Shown piece by piece: positions 23,438 to 32,021 of a stretch of DNA of 64,000 nucleotides. This stretch comes from an uncultured Bacteroidales bacterium (lineage in GTDB: Bacteria; Bacteroidota; Bacteroidia; Bacteroidales; UBA932). The notes beneath the pieces are model-generated. The model was not told where the DNA came from and ran no database searches. It saw only the letters and a list, made by a program, of their open reading frames with translations. Where the stretch lies: the NCBI GenBank assembly GCA_937899055.1, contig CALBPX010000041.1:1-64000 (forward strand), read 5' to 3'. Made by a program: the position numbers and the translations under genes. The stretch's first letter is position 1, and each line of letters starts with the position of its first letter.

Positions 23438-23468
23438 TTGAACAATTGGCAAATACAATTTATTTTTG
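23438..23468 (+). promoter_or_regulatory. Promoter of the lipid kinase gene
   Basis: TTG (23438-23440), 20 bp, TATTTTTG (23461-23468). The predicted start falls at about 23473-23475, within a few bases of the ATG at 23477 (or 23483), so the mRNA may be nearly leaderless. Confidence 0.6.
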
Positions 23469-23476
23469 CAGTTGAT

Positions 23477-24421
23477 ATGTCTATGGAAAGTTGGATGGTA
23501 ATAGTGAACCCCAAGGCGGGCAGCGGGCGCGGTCTGAAGGACTGGCCTGTGATTTCAAACCAGATGTACAACAGCGGTCTGAAGTTCACCTGCGTGTTCA
23601 CCGAGCATAAGTTCCATGCCATAGAACTGACGGTAAATGCCATAAACAAAGGTTACCGGCACATAGTGGCAGTAGGGGGCGACGGCACAATACATGAGGT
23701 GGTGAACGGAATCTTCATTCAGAAGGCAGTGCCTACAACAGACATATTTCTGGCAGTGATTCCAACAGGAACCGGAAACGACTGGATAAGGATGTACGGA
23801 ATATCCACCACATATTCGGAGGCGGTAGAAGCCTTGGTGCAGAAGCGGACAGTGCTTCAAGATGTGGGGCGGGTGGAATTTTTTGAGACCAGGGTACCGC
23901 ATGAAAGATATATGGCAAACGTTGCAGGTCTGGGATTTGATGCGGTGGTAAACCTCAAGTACAACAATCTGAAGGATGAGGGCAAGTACGGCAAGGGGCT
24001 TTATCTGAGAAGCACCTTTACAACCCTTCTGAAGTTCAAGAACAAGCATTTTGAAATTAAGGCGGACGGGGAGCCCTTTTACAGCGGACAGGTATTTTCC
24101 GGAGCGGTGGGCATAGGCCGTTACAACGGAGGCGGAATGCAGCAGACTCCTAATGCCGCCATAGACGACGGGCTGCTGGACCTTACCATCATCAGAGATA
24201 TATCCAAGCTGAAGGTCATAAGGAATTTTAAAATGCTGTATTCCGGCAAGATATACACTCTGCCCGAAGTTCTTTTCAGGCAGTGTCGCACCATAGAAAT
24301 CCACACCCAACCCGAAACCCGGATTGAGATAGACGGCGAGGCGGTAGGTACGTCGCCGTTCAAATTCAGTCTGGTTCCGCAGAGTATCAAGGTAGTGGTG
24401 GGCTCTTCTTTCCGGATGTAA
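23477..24421 (+). CDS. Diacylglycerol/sphingosine kinase-family lipid kinase (YegS-like)
   Basis: This 314-residue protein of the DAGK catalytic family has VIVNPKAGSGRG near the start, the nucleotide-binding GGDGTIHEVVNG, IPTGTGNDWIRMYG, and a C-terminal substrate domain with GIGRYNGGGMQQTPNAAIDDGLLDL and IEIDGEAVGTSPF. It phosphorylates a lipid alcohol using ATP; the substrate cannot be told. Starts at 23477 and 23483 are both possible (MSMESW). Longer in-frame upstream codons would include the promoter and are rejected. It is divergent from parA. Confidence 0.9.
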   Translation: MSMESWMVIVNPKAGSGRGLKDWPVISNQMYNSGLKFTCVFTEHKFHAIELTVNAINKGYRHIVAVGGDGTIHEVVNGIFIQKAVPTTDIFLAVIPTGTGNDWIRMYGISTTYSEAVEALVQKRTVLQDVGRVEFFETRVPHERYMANVAGLGFDAVVNLKYNNLKDEGKYGKGLYLRSTFTTLLKFKNKHFEIKADGEPFYSGQVFSGAVGIGRYNGGGMQQTPNAAIDDGLLDLTIIRDISKLKVIRNFKMLYSGKIYTLPEVLFRQCRTIEIHTQPETRIEIDGEAVGTSPFKFSLVPQSIKVVVGSSFRM

Positions 24422-24436
24422 CTCCTTACCGCCCCG

Positions 24437-26476
24437 TCAGGACGGATCTACATCCAGAATCACCTGTACAGGAAGTTTTACAAGATCAATGACTTTTTTC
24501 AGCTGTGCCTTGTTCTGTGCCAGACGGGCATCCTTGGCAAATTTTACGGAAATGCAGAGCTGGTATTCGTCTCTTAGCTTTTCCAGTCTGGGAGTGAACG
24601 GGCCGCTGACCTCCATGGCACAGAAGGCGCGGGAACTTTTGAGTACGTTTGCAAGAGAGGAGGCCGAAGTTTCCAGCCGGTGATAGTTTTTATCGCGGAG
24701 GATGATGTTAATGAGTCTTACGAAAGGCGGAAAGCAGTACATGCTTCTTTCGGCCATCATGGCCCCGTCCGCCTTGTCGGGTGAATACAGCGATAATAAC
24801 TCCTTGATTACAGGGTGGTTCTTCTGGTTGGTCTGGATTACAAGCTTGCCTTGTTCTCTCCGGCGTCCGCTCCGCCCCAGAAGCTGGATGAACAGCTGCA
24901 TGGCTTTTTCGTCTGCCCTGAAATCCTGCTGAGAAAGTATGGTGTCGGCCTGTATTACGGCAACCAATGCAAGGCCCTTGAAATCAAACCCTTTACTTGT
25001 CATCTGGGTGCCTACGAGGATATCGGTCTTGCCGCTGGCAAAATCGCTGAGCACCTTCTCGGAATCCTTCTTGCTTTTTGCAATGTCCGCATCATATCTT
25101 GCAACACTTGCGTTGGGGAACAGCTCTCTGAGTTCCTCTTCAATCTTTTCTGTTCCGGCTCCGCGGAGCTGCAGAGCCTCTTCCTTGCAGCTCGGGCATA
25201 CCGGAGAATATGGAGCCTTGTATTCGCAGTAATGGCATCTGAGTGTGTTGTCGTAACGGTGGTAGCTCAGCGGAACATTGCAGTGGGGGCATTTCAGAGC
25301 CTCTCCGCAACTGGAGCACTCTACAACCGGAGAATAGGACCTTATGCTTCTGAAAACCAGTACCTGTTTTTTCTCAGCGATGGTTTTTTCTATCATGTTG
25401 AGAAGCTGCTGGGAGAAGCTGCCCTTCATCTGGCGGCTCCTGCGGGTCCAGAGGGTATCTATGACGGTAACTTCGGGAGGTGGAGCCTGAAAGTATTTTT
25501 CTGTGAGCAACACCCGTGCAAACTTTCTCGTATAAAAGTTGTAAAGGCTTTCAAACGATGGGGTTGCGCTGCCCAGCAATACTTTTGCGCCGTGCATCTG
25601 GGCAAGCAGCAGGGCTGCATCTCTGCCGTTGTATCTGGGGGAAGGGTCTTCCTGCTTGTAACTCTGGTCGTGTTCCTCATCTACTATGGTCAGCCCGAGG
25701 TTTTCAAACGGAAGAAATACAGAAGACCTTGTACCGAGCACAACCACCGGTTTTTTTTGACATTCTTCTGTTCCCTTGAAAGTCAGGACTTGGCGTATGA
25801 GTTTTTTTGTGGCCATGGAAATGCCGGAATGGTAGCAGAGCAACCTTTGCCCAAAGTGGTTTTTGAGCCTTTGTGTCAGCTGGTTGCTCATTGCAATTTC
25901 AGGAACAAGATAAAGAGCGTCTTTGCCCTCAGCCATGCATTCGTCTATGAGCTTTATGTAGATTTCGGTCTTGCCGCTGCCGGTTACTCCTTCCAGCAGA
26001 ACGGTTTTACTTTCCAGATGCTCCTTGATTTGTTCATAGGCTTTCTGCTGAGCCGCCGACAAGGTTATATCATCAACGATGTCCTTTACAGAAAGCAATA
26101 TGTCCTCCGGCTTTCTGTGCGAAGCCACTTCCTGCTGCCTGAGCGTAAGAATCGGGTATGCAGCTTTGAACACTTCTCCCACCGAGCACAGATAGTAGCC
26201 GGCAACGGTATTCCAGAATCTTATTTCCCTGGCCGATACGGGAGATTTTTCCAAAACCTTTCCGATTGACTTGATTTCCAGATTATGATATGGCAGGTCT
26301 TTCCACTCAAGTATTCTTCTTACCACTGCCTGGAGGGTTCTTTTGCCAAACGAAACCTCCACCCAGCAGCCGGGAGCCAGACTCTGCCTCTGTTCAGAGT
26401 TAATTCCGTAAAACACTTCTCCGTCCCACTTTATAGGCAGAATCACAGATATGTATGAAATAAATTGAGCGTCCAT
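24437..26476 (-). CDS. priA: Primosomal replication restart helicase PriA
   Basis: This 679-residue helicase has an N-terminal 3'-binding domain (about 1-105), then a DEAH helicase core: GVTGSGKTEIY (163-172), VDEEHDQSYKQEDPSPRYNGRD, GSATPS and GTQMTSKGFDFKGLALV. The cysteine-rich zinc region lies between the helicase lobes (CSSCGEALKCPHC, CHYCEYKAPYSPVCPSC). It reloads the replicative helicase at stalled forks. It is on the short side for Bacteroidota PriA but has all core motifs. It converges with the lipid kinase gene, with 15 bp between stops. Confidence 0.95.
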   Translation of the reverse strand: MDAQFISYISVILPIKWDGEVFYGINSEQRQSLAPGCWVEVSFGKRTLQAVVRRILEWKDLPYHNLEIKSIGKVLEKSPVSAREIRFWNTVAGYYLCSVGEVFKAAYPILTLRQQEVASHRKPEDILLSVKDIVDDITLSAAQQKAYEQIKEHLESKTVLLEGVTGSGKTEIYIKLIDECMAEGKDALYLVPEIAMSNQLTQRLKNHFGQRLLCYHSGISMATKKLIRQVLTFKGTEECQKKPVVVLGTRSSVFLPFENLGLTIVDEEHDQSYKQEDPSPRYNGRDAALLLAQMHGAKVLLGSATPSFESLYNFYTRKFARVLLTEKYFQAPPPEVTVIDTLWTRRSRQMKGSFSQQLLNMIEKTIAEKKQVLVFRSIRSYSPVVECSSCGEALKCPHCNVPLSYHRYDNTLRCHYCEYKAPYSPVCPSCKEEALQLRGAGTEKIEEELRELFPNASVARYDADIAKSKKDSEKVLSDFASGKTDILVGTQMTSKGFDFKGLALVAVIQADTILSQQDFRADEKAMQLFIQLLGRSGRRREQGKLVIQTNQKNHPVIKELLSLYSPDKADGAMMAERSMYCFPPFVRLINIILRDKNYHRLETSASSLANVLKSSRAFCAMEVSGPFTPRLEKLRDEYQLCISVKFAKDARLAQNKAQLKKVIDLVKLPVQVILDVDPS

Positions 26477-26478
26477 TA

Positions 26479-26508
26479 TTGCAAAATTAAAAATAATCTC
26501 TATATTTG
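26479..26508 (+). promoter_or_regulatory. tRNA-Phe promoter
   Basis: TTG (26479-26481), 19 bp, TATATTTG (26501-26508), 15 bp before the mature tRNA. It is the clearest promoter in the window and serves as an internal standard: the CRISPR repeats have the same elements and spacing. Confidence 0.75.
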
Positions 26509-26523
26509 CACTCCCAAATCGAT

Positions 26524-26596
26524 GGTGTCATAGCTCAGTTGGTAGAGCAAAGGACTGAAAATCCTTGTGTCCCTGGTTCGATTCCCGGTGACACCA
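26524..26596 (+). tRNA. tRNA-Phe (GAA)
   Basis: A 73-nt cloverleaf: acceptor GGTGTCA/TGACACC, D-arm GCTC..GAGC with TTGGT, anticodon stem AGGAC/ATCCT-type with loop containing GAA, variable loop, and T-arm CCCTG/CGGGT-type with GGTTCGATT. The discriminator base is A, and CCA is not encoded. A terminator follows, so it is a single-gene unit. Confidence 0.97.
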
Positions 26597-26603
26597 CAAA
26601 AAA

Positions 26604-26631
26604 AGAGGCTCAGGCGAGTCTCTTTTTTTTT
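26604..26631 (+). terminator. tRNA-Phe terminator
   Basis: AGAGGCTC (26604-26611) and GAGTCTCT (26616-26623) form an 8-bp stem with one G-U pair and a 4-nt loop, followed by a run of nine T. Confidence 0.85.
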
Positions 26632-26652
26632 GTTACATAAGGTTCTTCTGAA

Positions 26653-28068
26653 TCAGTTTCCGAACTTTTCCTTGAGCGGAGAATTGTTTAGCAGGTTCAG
26701 GTAGAATTCCCTTACCTTGTTCCACTCATAATAGGGGAAGTTGTCCGTTTCAACAGGAAGCGTGGCTTCGTGTTCGTTGAGGAGGACCTTGACCAGAACA
26801 GGCGCGCCCTTCTTTCCGTAGAAAATGAACTGCAGATTGCCGGCCTTTGGAATGTAGTGTTCTACGTTCCAGACGTTTGCAAGATTATCCAGATTCTGCT
26901 CATAAACGCCGGCTCCGTCTATGTCCATAAGCGAGCAGAGCGGCATCAGGTTGGAATCGTGTCCGTATCTGAGGGTTGCTCCGGCACTCTTTCTGCCGTC
27001 TGTTCCTACCTTTTCCATTGCCTTGTCGGCGGTTTCAATTATGTTCTTCAGAAGATTACTCTGGCGGTAAGGAGTAATCTTCTGACCCATGTCGCTGAAG
27101 CCGGCATAGCGGTAAGACGAAGCATTGCGCAGGACGTTCACGCTGTAGATTTCTTCCAGTGTAACAATGTCGTCCAGCCTGATGTCCATGTCGGTATTCG
27201 GGAGGTTTATGGCAATTTCCACAAGGTCGTAAAGCAGGTTGTTTGCATTGTAGGCACGGATTCCGTCCGGGTTGTCTTTGTAGGCAAACTTCTGGCTGAA
27301 AGTCTGGTAGAAAGAACTGTCCTTGAGCAGCAATGCAGAAAGCCTTTGAGGCTTGAGGACCTTGCTGCGGAACTCTCTGAGGATTTCCGTGTTCTTTGGG
27401 TCGGATGTAATTTTGCTGAAGAACTTGTCTGTATCCTGATAGTTCATGTAATACATGTCGTGGCTGGAGGCGTCGTTGCTGATTCTGAGTTTTGGATTGA
27501 GTTCCTTAAGCCTCTGGCAGGCAGCGTCCATGCTGAGGATGCAGCGGATTATGACGGTGGATTTTGCATCTATTTCCACATCCGACTTGAATACCGCCGG
27601 AAAATTCTTGTACATCCTGCCTGCTATCTGCCTATGCTGCTGCGCTCCGAGCCTTGTAAGCTCGCCGTAGCGGCCCCTTACGGCAAGTTCTACTTTCCGG
27701 ATTCTTTCCAGGACATCTTTTCCAAGCGGGGTAAGCATATCGGCCTCATTGGCCTTCTGCAGGAAAAAGACGGGTTCCGTATAGGTTTTTGTGCTTATCA
27801 GCCAGCGTGAGCCGTGCCTTCCGTAATGGCTGATGTAGAATGGCTTGTACCCCTTTGGGGCTTTGGTAAGCTGCGGTATGGAGGCCGGATTTTCGTCCGT
27901 TACCGGATAGGGCTGATAGTCGGCTGCCGCCAGAGAGGGATTTGCCTGAACCTGCTCCCAGTCTGCAACTGCATATATCTTGCTTGTCTGTTTCCCCTGA
28001 TAGGGTTGTGCTTTAATGCTCAGCGATACGGTCAGCGCAAGTACCGCTGTTACAAAGAATCTTTTCAT
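26653..28068 (-). CDS. Histidine acid phosphatase, MINPP-like (probable inositol polyphosphate phosphatase)
   Basis: This 471-residue protein has a signal peptide (KRFFVTAVLALTVSLSIKA) and the histidine-phosphatase signature YGRHGSRW (R84-H85-G-S-R88). The distal proton-donor region is GHDSNLMPLCSLMDIDG, as in MINPP-type enzymes, whose known Bacteroides member hydrolyses phytate. An exported MINPP would release phosphate and inositol phosphates in the gut. It is transcribed leftward, 29 bp after the symporter gene, and the two could share a transcript. The exact substrate is inferred from the family only. Confidence 0.85.
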   Translation of the reverse strand: MKRFFVTAVLALTVSLSIKAQPYQGKQTSKIYAVADWEQVQANPSLAAADYQPYPVTDENPASIPQLTKAPKGYKPFYISHYGRHGSRWLISTKTYTEPVFFLQKANEADMLTPLGKDVLERIRKVELAVRGRYGELTRLGAQQHRQIAGRMYKNFPAVFKSDVEIDAKSTVIIRCILSMDAACQRLKELNPKLRISNDASSHDMYYMNYQDTDKFFSKITSDPKNTEILREFRSKVLKPQRLSALLLKDSSFYQTFSQKFAYKDNPDGIRAYNANNLLYDLVEIAINLPNTDMDIRLDDIVTLEEIYSVNVLRNASSYRYAGFSDMGQKITPYRQSNLLKNIIETADKAMEKVGTDGRKSAGATLRYGHDSNLMPLCSLMDIDGAGVYEQNLDNLANVWNVEHYIPKAGNLQFIFYGKKGAPVLVKVLLNEHEATLPVETDNFPYYEWNKVREFYLNLLNNSPLKEKFGN

Positions 28069-28097
28069 ATATCGGTCCGTTAATAATTTTCAAACTG

Positions 28098-29333
28098 TCA
28101 GATAGTCAGGGTTTCACCTTCGCTCTTGGCTATTACCACCGCTCCGCATGCATCGCCATAGGAGTTGGTGGCGGTTCTAGGCATATCGCAGAGCTGGTCT
28201 ATTGCAAGCACCAGACCCATTGCCTCAAGCGGCAGACCTGCCACGCTTAGGGCTATGCTCAGCATTACAAATCCGGCCATAGGTATGCCGGCGGTTCCTA
28301 TGGCGCTCAGCATTACAGTTCCAAGAACTATGAGCTGCTGTGCAATACTCATGTCTATGCCGTAAACCTGAGCTATGAACAAAACGGTAACGCCCTCATA
28401 AAGAGCCGTTCCGTTCATATTTACAGTAGCCCCAAGGGGCAGCACGAAGCTTGCTATCTTGTTGGAAACGCCGCATTTTTCCTGGCTGTCTCTCATGGAT
28501 ATGGGAAGTGCCGCACCGGACGAGCAGGTGGAGAATGCCGTAAGTATGGCGGTGCTCATTTTCTTCATGTGGCGGTATGGATGTTCCCTTCCCAGGAAGA
28601 ACACTCCGGCCGGAAGTACGCCAAAGAACTGAATCAACATTCCGGCCCAAACAACAAGCAGGTAAATGCCGAGCGAACTTACCAGTTCCAAAATTGAGTT
28701 GCCGGCGGTTATCTGCTTTGCAAGCATGTTGCTCACAATGGCAAATACTCCGTAAGGGGCCAGCTTGATGACGAACATCGTAATTTTCATTATCACCTCG
28801 TTGATGGAGTTGCAAAGGTCCAGCAGGGTGGTCTTGGTCTTTTCGGCACTTCTTGTGATGAAGAACCCGAATATAATGGCAAAGAAAATCACCGGCAGGA
28901 TGTTGCCTGCGCTCATTTCTTTGAAGATGTTGTCCGGAACTATGTGGATTATCTGATCCATGAAAGATGTCTGGCTCTTGCCTACGGTAGAAAGGTCAAC
29001 ATTCTCGGGCATGGGAAGGCTGGCTCCCACTCCGGGCTTTACGATGTTTACCAGAACGAGTCCTATGGCAATTGCTATAGCCGTGGTAACCAGGTAGTAA
29101 AGCAAAGTCTTTCCGGCAATTCTTCCAAGGTCTTTAGATGAGTTTATGCTGGCAACTCCAACCACAAGTGATGTAAATACCAAAGGTATGATTATCATCT
29201 TCAGAGCCCTCAGAAATATCTGGCCGGCCCAGTCTATGTAACCGGCATATTGGGGCAGGCATATTCCAAATACCGCACCCAGCAACAGGCCTATCAGTAT
29301 CTGCCAGGGCAGCGCTATTTTGATTTTCTTCAT
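28098..29333 (-). CDS. Dicarboxylate/amino acid:cation symporter (DAACS family)
   Basis: This 411-residue membrane protein has the GltPh fold: eight helices and two hairpins. Hairpin 1 carries TAFSTCSSGAALPISM, the Ser-rich re-entrant loop. TM7 has VLPLGATVNMNGTALYEG (the NMxGT cation site). Hairpin 2 has AIGTAGIPMAGFVML, and TM8 has IDQLCDMPRTATNSYGDACGAVV with the substrate-binding Asp and Arg. It imports C4-dicarboxylates, aspartate or glutamate with Na+ or H+; the choice cannot be made from sequence. It lies upstream of the MINPP-like gene and downstream of the racemase gene, on the same strand as both. Confidence 0.93.
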   Translation of the reverse strand: MKKIKIALPWQILIGLLLGAVFGICLPQYAGYIDWAGQIFLRALKMIIIPLVFTSLVVGVASINSSKDLGRIAGKTLLYYLVTTAIAIAIGLVLVNIVKPGVGASLPMPENVDLSTVGKSQTSFMDQIIHIVPDNIFKEMSAGNILPVIFFAIIFGFFITRSAEKTKTTLLDLCNSINEVIMKITMFVIKLAPYGVFAIVSNMLAKQITAGNSILELVSSLGIYLLVVWAGMLIQFFGVLPAGVFFLGREHPYRHMKKMSTAILTAFSTCSSGAALPISMRDSQEKCGVSNKIASFVLPLGATVNMNGTALYEGVTVLFIAQVYGIDMSIAQQLIVLGTVMLSAIGTAGIPMAGFVMLSIALSVAGLPLEAMGLVLAIDQLCDMPRTATNSYGDACGAVVIAKSEGETLTI

Positions 29334-29374
29334 CGCGATAAAAGAAATTGTTCTTTGTTATTACTCATTTTGCA

Positions 29375-30079
29375 TTAGTATAACTCTACTCCGTAAAGTT
29401 CTCTTACGCAGCCGTCTGCAAGGGCGTCAAGACTGCTTATGTGCATCTTTGGGTCCAGCCCGGTTGCAGCGTATGCTATGGGAATTTCAGTGCAGGCTCC
29501 CACTATGGGCTGTTCCTTAATCCTCCAAAGATTCTCTATGATGGGGCGGAACTTGCGGCCGGCTTCCTCTATCCTTCCGGCTTTAACCAAATCGGTGACA
29601 TCGTGGATTTCCACCTGAGTGGCATAGTCTGCAATGTCAAAGTTGTAGCCGCTGTCTTTTGCGTGCCTTTGGTAGAGTCCGGTTTTCATTGTTCCAAGTG
29701 TTGCCGTAAGCCAAGCCCCGCCTGGCGATTTCTTGCTTACCTTCCGTATGGTTTCATCTATAATATGGATTACCGGCTTAGAAAGTTCGCTCCGGAATTC
29801 ATCTATGAAGAAATGTGCTGTGTTGCAGGTAACGCACAGATAATCTGCGCCCCAGTTAATCAGAGTTTCAAGCCCTTCCCTGAGGTACCTGCGAGGATCC
29901 GGGCCCTTGCCCAGCAGATAAGTTGTCCTGTCCGGAGTTTCTGTATATTCGTAAACTATCATGCGGGGATGTTCCTGATCGCAGTTTGCGGGATCTTTCT
30001 TTGCCAGCAGCATCAGAAAGTCTGCGGTAGCGGCAGGTCCCATACCGCCCAGTACACCAAGTGTCTTGTCTGTCTTCAT
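29375..30079 (-). CDS. Aspartate/glutamate racemase family protein
   Basis: This 234-residue protein has the two-cysteine racemase layout: GVLGGMGPAATADFLMLL at the start, VTCNTAHFF (first catalytic Cys) and VGACTEIPIA (second Cys). It probably interconverts L- and D-aspartate or a related acidic amino acid. Adjacent to a DAACS symporter for acidic amino acids, it could act on an imported substrate. The ATG at 30079 is chosen, giving MKTDKTLGVLGG; an in-frame ATG eight codons earlier is possible. A separate murI for wall synthesis is present at 56925-57785. Confidence 0.88.
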   Translation of the reverse strand: MKTDKTLGVLGGMGPAATADFLMLLAKKDPANCDQEHPRMIVYEYTETPDRTTYLLGKGPDPRRYLREGLETLINWGADYLCVTCNTAHFFIDEFRSELSKPVIHIIDETIRKVSKKSPGGAWLTATLGTMKTGLYQRHAKDSGYNFDIADYATQVEIHDVTDLVKAGRIEEAGRKFRPIIENLWRIKEQPIVGACTEIPIAYAATGLDPKMHISSLDALADGCVRELYGVELY

Positions 30080-30115
30080 TATCTGAACATAATTATCCTG
30101 CAAAATTACTCAAAA

Positions 30116-30229
30116 GTCTGTAATGAAAGACGGATTTTGGAAGATGGTGTTGTAGAACAAGTAAGTTTGGATTTGAAGAGGGAGTTTCCAAATGAGGACG
30201 GATTCTCAACATTGCTAAATTACGAATAA
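30116..30229 (+). pseudogene. Fragment of a second YhcG-like (DUF1016_N) gene
   Basis: This open stretch reads NERRILEDGVVEQVSLDLK, then REFPNEDGFSTLLNYE and a stop. The pattern VVEQ-S-DLK-EFP-GFS is the core of DUF1016_N in YhcG-type proteins. There is no start codon, no catalytic nuclease half, and the frame stops shortly after GFS, so this is a scrap about 37 codons long. It lies between the racemase gene and fic and marks the left edge of a small accessory island. Confidence 0.55.
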
Positions 30230-30266
30230 TAGTCGAATTGGCAAAAAAACGCAATCCCTTTATTTA

Positions 30267-31769
30267 TCAGACTATGTCGGCGAGGAGGGATGCAAAATCG
30301 CTTATGTCACCTTGGACACTGGCACGTTCAAGCGCAGACATGTATTTGTCTCGTATTTCTTTTTGAATGATAGTCCATCGATACCCTCCGGAGGCCAGCA
30401 TTACGTTCATCATAAATCTTCCCATTCGTCCGTTTCCGTCCATATACGGGTGTATGAAAGTGAAGATGAAATGACCAAGCACTGCCCTCACCCACGCATC
30501 TTCTTCACTTTTCAGCAAGTCGAAAAGTACCGGCATCGCATCTCTGACGGCTTCGGGATTGAGAGGCGTATGCATTGAATTGCGAATATAGACCTGGCTG
30601 GACCTATACCCTACGATATCTCCAGCTTTGATTATTCCTGCCATCACAGACGGCGCGAACATCTCCTGGTACCATACGCGATGGTCTCTCTCTACAACCT
30701 CACCGGCATTCTTGCCATCGAGGATTGCCAACAGGCTTTTCTTGACTTCCTGAAATGCCTGCCAATATCCGCGTGCCGCAAGGGCGGCCTTGTCCTCTTT
30801 GTCAGACGCATTCTCGTCCGGTTTCCAATTTCCGCTGCGGACTTTTTCAATCAGCTCTTCAGAAACCATATAGCCCTCAATGGACAAAGAATGATATGCG
30901 TCCAGCTTATATCTATCCTCGACATCCTTCAAATAGGCTTCGATGTCGATTCCCGCAGGCACAGAAGGTTTTACGCCAAGCACCGTATCGCGCATACTTT
31001 TCCACATCAGGCGAATACGCGTTGCGTATGGAGACAGGTCTCTGACAAACTCATACTTGTCGGTAAATGGATCTTCTTCACGAATAACATATCCGAAACG
31101 ATCCATTGTAGACTTTATTTCATCAGCGACGGGATGCATCTGCACATTCCTAAATGCGCCAATCAACCTCCCGGCGCGTGATGAACGGCCCTTGTCGAGT
31201 AGATAAGGAAGTACTTCCGATGAATCCCTTATCGCAGCAAGAGCTGTTCTGGCAGTAATGCTGCTGCGTTGGAAGAGAATCGGCGACGACATCACTAAGG
31301 CTTCGGGAATGCTGTAAACATTCAAACCATATTGGCTTTCCTTGACAACATTAGTAGCGCAATCCGCTTTCAGAAAAAAGATGCTGCATCCGAAAGGAAG
31401 GATCACACTTGTGTTGTTGCATTTCGGCGAACGTATAATCAATTGGGGAAGGACGGTCCAATTGCCCGTCTGAACATCCAATGACGCTTCAGCTGGCAGA
31501 CACCACTCTTCTCCAAGTTTCTCCCGTACATACTCGGAGATGAACCTCCAGTATGAAATATACCAGGCCGTAGTATCACCGGAAACAGCTGCCGGATCTG
31601 ACTGAATATACCATCCCCCTACGACTTTCATCAGAAAGCCGTTTTCAACAAGACGTTCCTGGTGGGTCCTGCTGATTTCTGAAGACCTGATTATGGGACT
31701 GTTCTTCGACTCTTGTAATTGTCTCAAGACGTCAAGAGACTGTGCAAGTTTTTCTGAAGGTATAGCCAT
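30267..31769 (-). CDS. Fic AMP-transferase with AbiEi-antitoxin-like N-terminal region
   Basis: This 500-residue protein has a winged-helix-like N-terminus (SEISRTHQERLVENGFLMKVVGGWYI) and a following ~200-residue region that looks like AbiEi-type antitoxins. The inhibitory motif SLSIEG (S294, E298, G299) follows, then the Fic core HPYMDGNGRMGR (H440, N446, R448, R451). The SxxxE(G/N) helix precedes the Fic motif, so it is class II: self-inhibited AMP transfer onto a target hydroxyl. The full catalytic motif predicts activity. It has no separate antitoxin neighbour. Three tandem repeats overlie its promoter (31782-31852), suggesting autoregulation. The target is unknown; the antitoxin-like part is assigned by pattern. 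Confidence 0.85.
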   Translation of the reverse strand: MAIPSEKLAQSLDVLRQLQESKNSPIIRSSEISRTHQERLVENGFLMKVVGGWYIQSDPAAVSGDTTAWYISYWRFISEYVREKLGEEWCLPAEASLDVQTGNWTVLPQLIIRSPKCNNTSVILPFGCSIFFLKADCATNVVKESQYGLNVYSIPEALVMSSPILFQRSSITARTALAAIRDSSEVLPYLLDKGRSSRAGRLIGAFRNVQMHPVADEIKSTMDRFGYVIREEDPFTDKYEFVRDLSPYATRIRLMWKSMRDTVLGVKPSVPAGIDIEAYLKDVEDRYKLDAYHSLSIEGYMVSEELIEKVRSGNWKPDENASDKEDKAALAARGYWQAFQEVKKSLLAILDGKNAGEVVERDHRVWYQEMFAPSVMAGIIKAGDIVGYRSSQVYIRNSMHTPLNPEAVRDAMPVLFDLLKSEEDAWVRAVLGHFIFTFIHPYMDGNGRMGRFMMNVMLASGGYRWTIIQKEIRDKYMSALERASVQGDISDFASLLADIV

Positions 31770-31781
31770 ATCTTTGTAATG

Positions 31782-31852
31782 TTACACGTTAATTCTTGTT
31801 GCAAAGATACACTTTAATTTTTGCTGCACAAACACAATAGGATTTTTGCCGC
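31782..31852 (-). promoter_or_regulatory. fic promoter with three tandem operator-like repeats
   Basis: On the minus strand, TTTG (31832-31829), 19 bp, TATCTTTG (31809-31802) forms a full promoter 33 bp before the start codon. Three related units overlie it: 31782-31802 (ACACGTTAATTCTTGTTGC core), 31807-31827 (ACACTTTAATTTTTGCTGC) and 31831-31852 (ACACAATAGGATTTTTGCCGC). The first two match at 17 of 21 positions and are 25 bp apart. They cover the start region, spacer and -33 element. Confidence 0.65.
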
Positions 31853-31900
31853 AAATATAAAGTCAGGAAAAACGCTGGGTGGTAAAGACAGTGTATGGTG

Positions 31901-31928
31901 TATATTTGGAGTATTCTTCATACATTTG
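31901..31928 (+). promoter_or_regulatory. Candidate rubrerythrin promoter elements
   Basis: TATATTTG (31901-31908) and TACATTTG (31921-31928) both match the -7 consensus, about 94-115 bp before the rbr ATG. No TTG at ideal spacing was found for either. Confidence 0.4.
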
Positions 31929-32021
31929 CTATCACGCATGAAGAAGGAAGAATACAGAGGCGGATGTGAACAGTCATGCGCTCTGGTCATCGCTGAGAAT
32001 TAATTTTAACACTATACATTT

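Noticed and set aside
24815..26269. Long plus-strand open frame of 484 codons inside priA
   Set aside because: It is antisense to a complete PriA with all helicase motifs, has no family resemblance, and reflects codon bias of the real gene.
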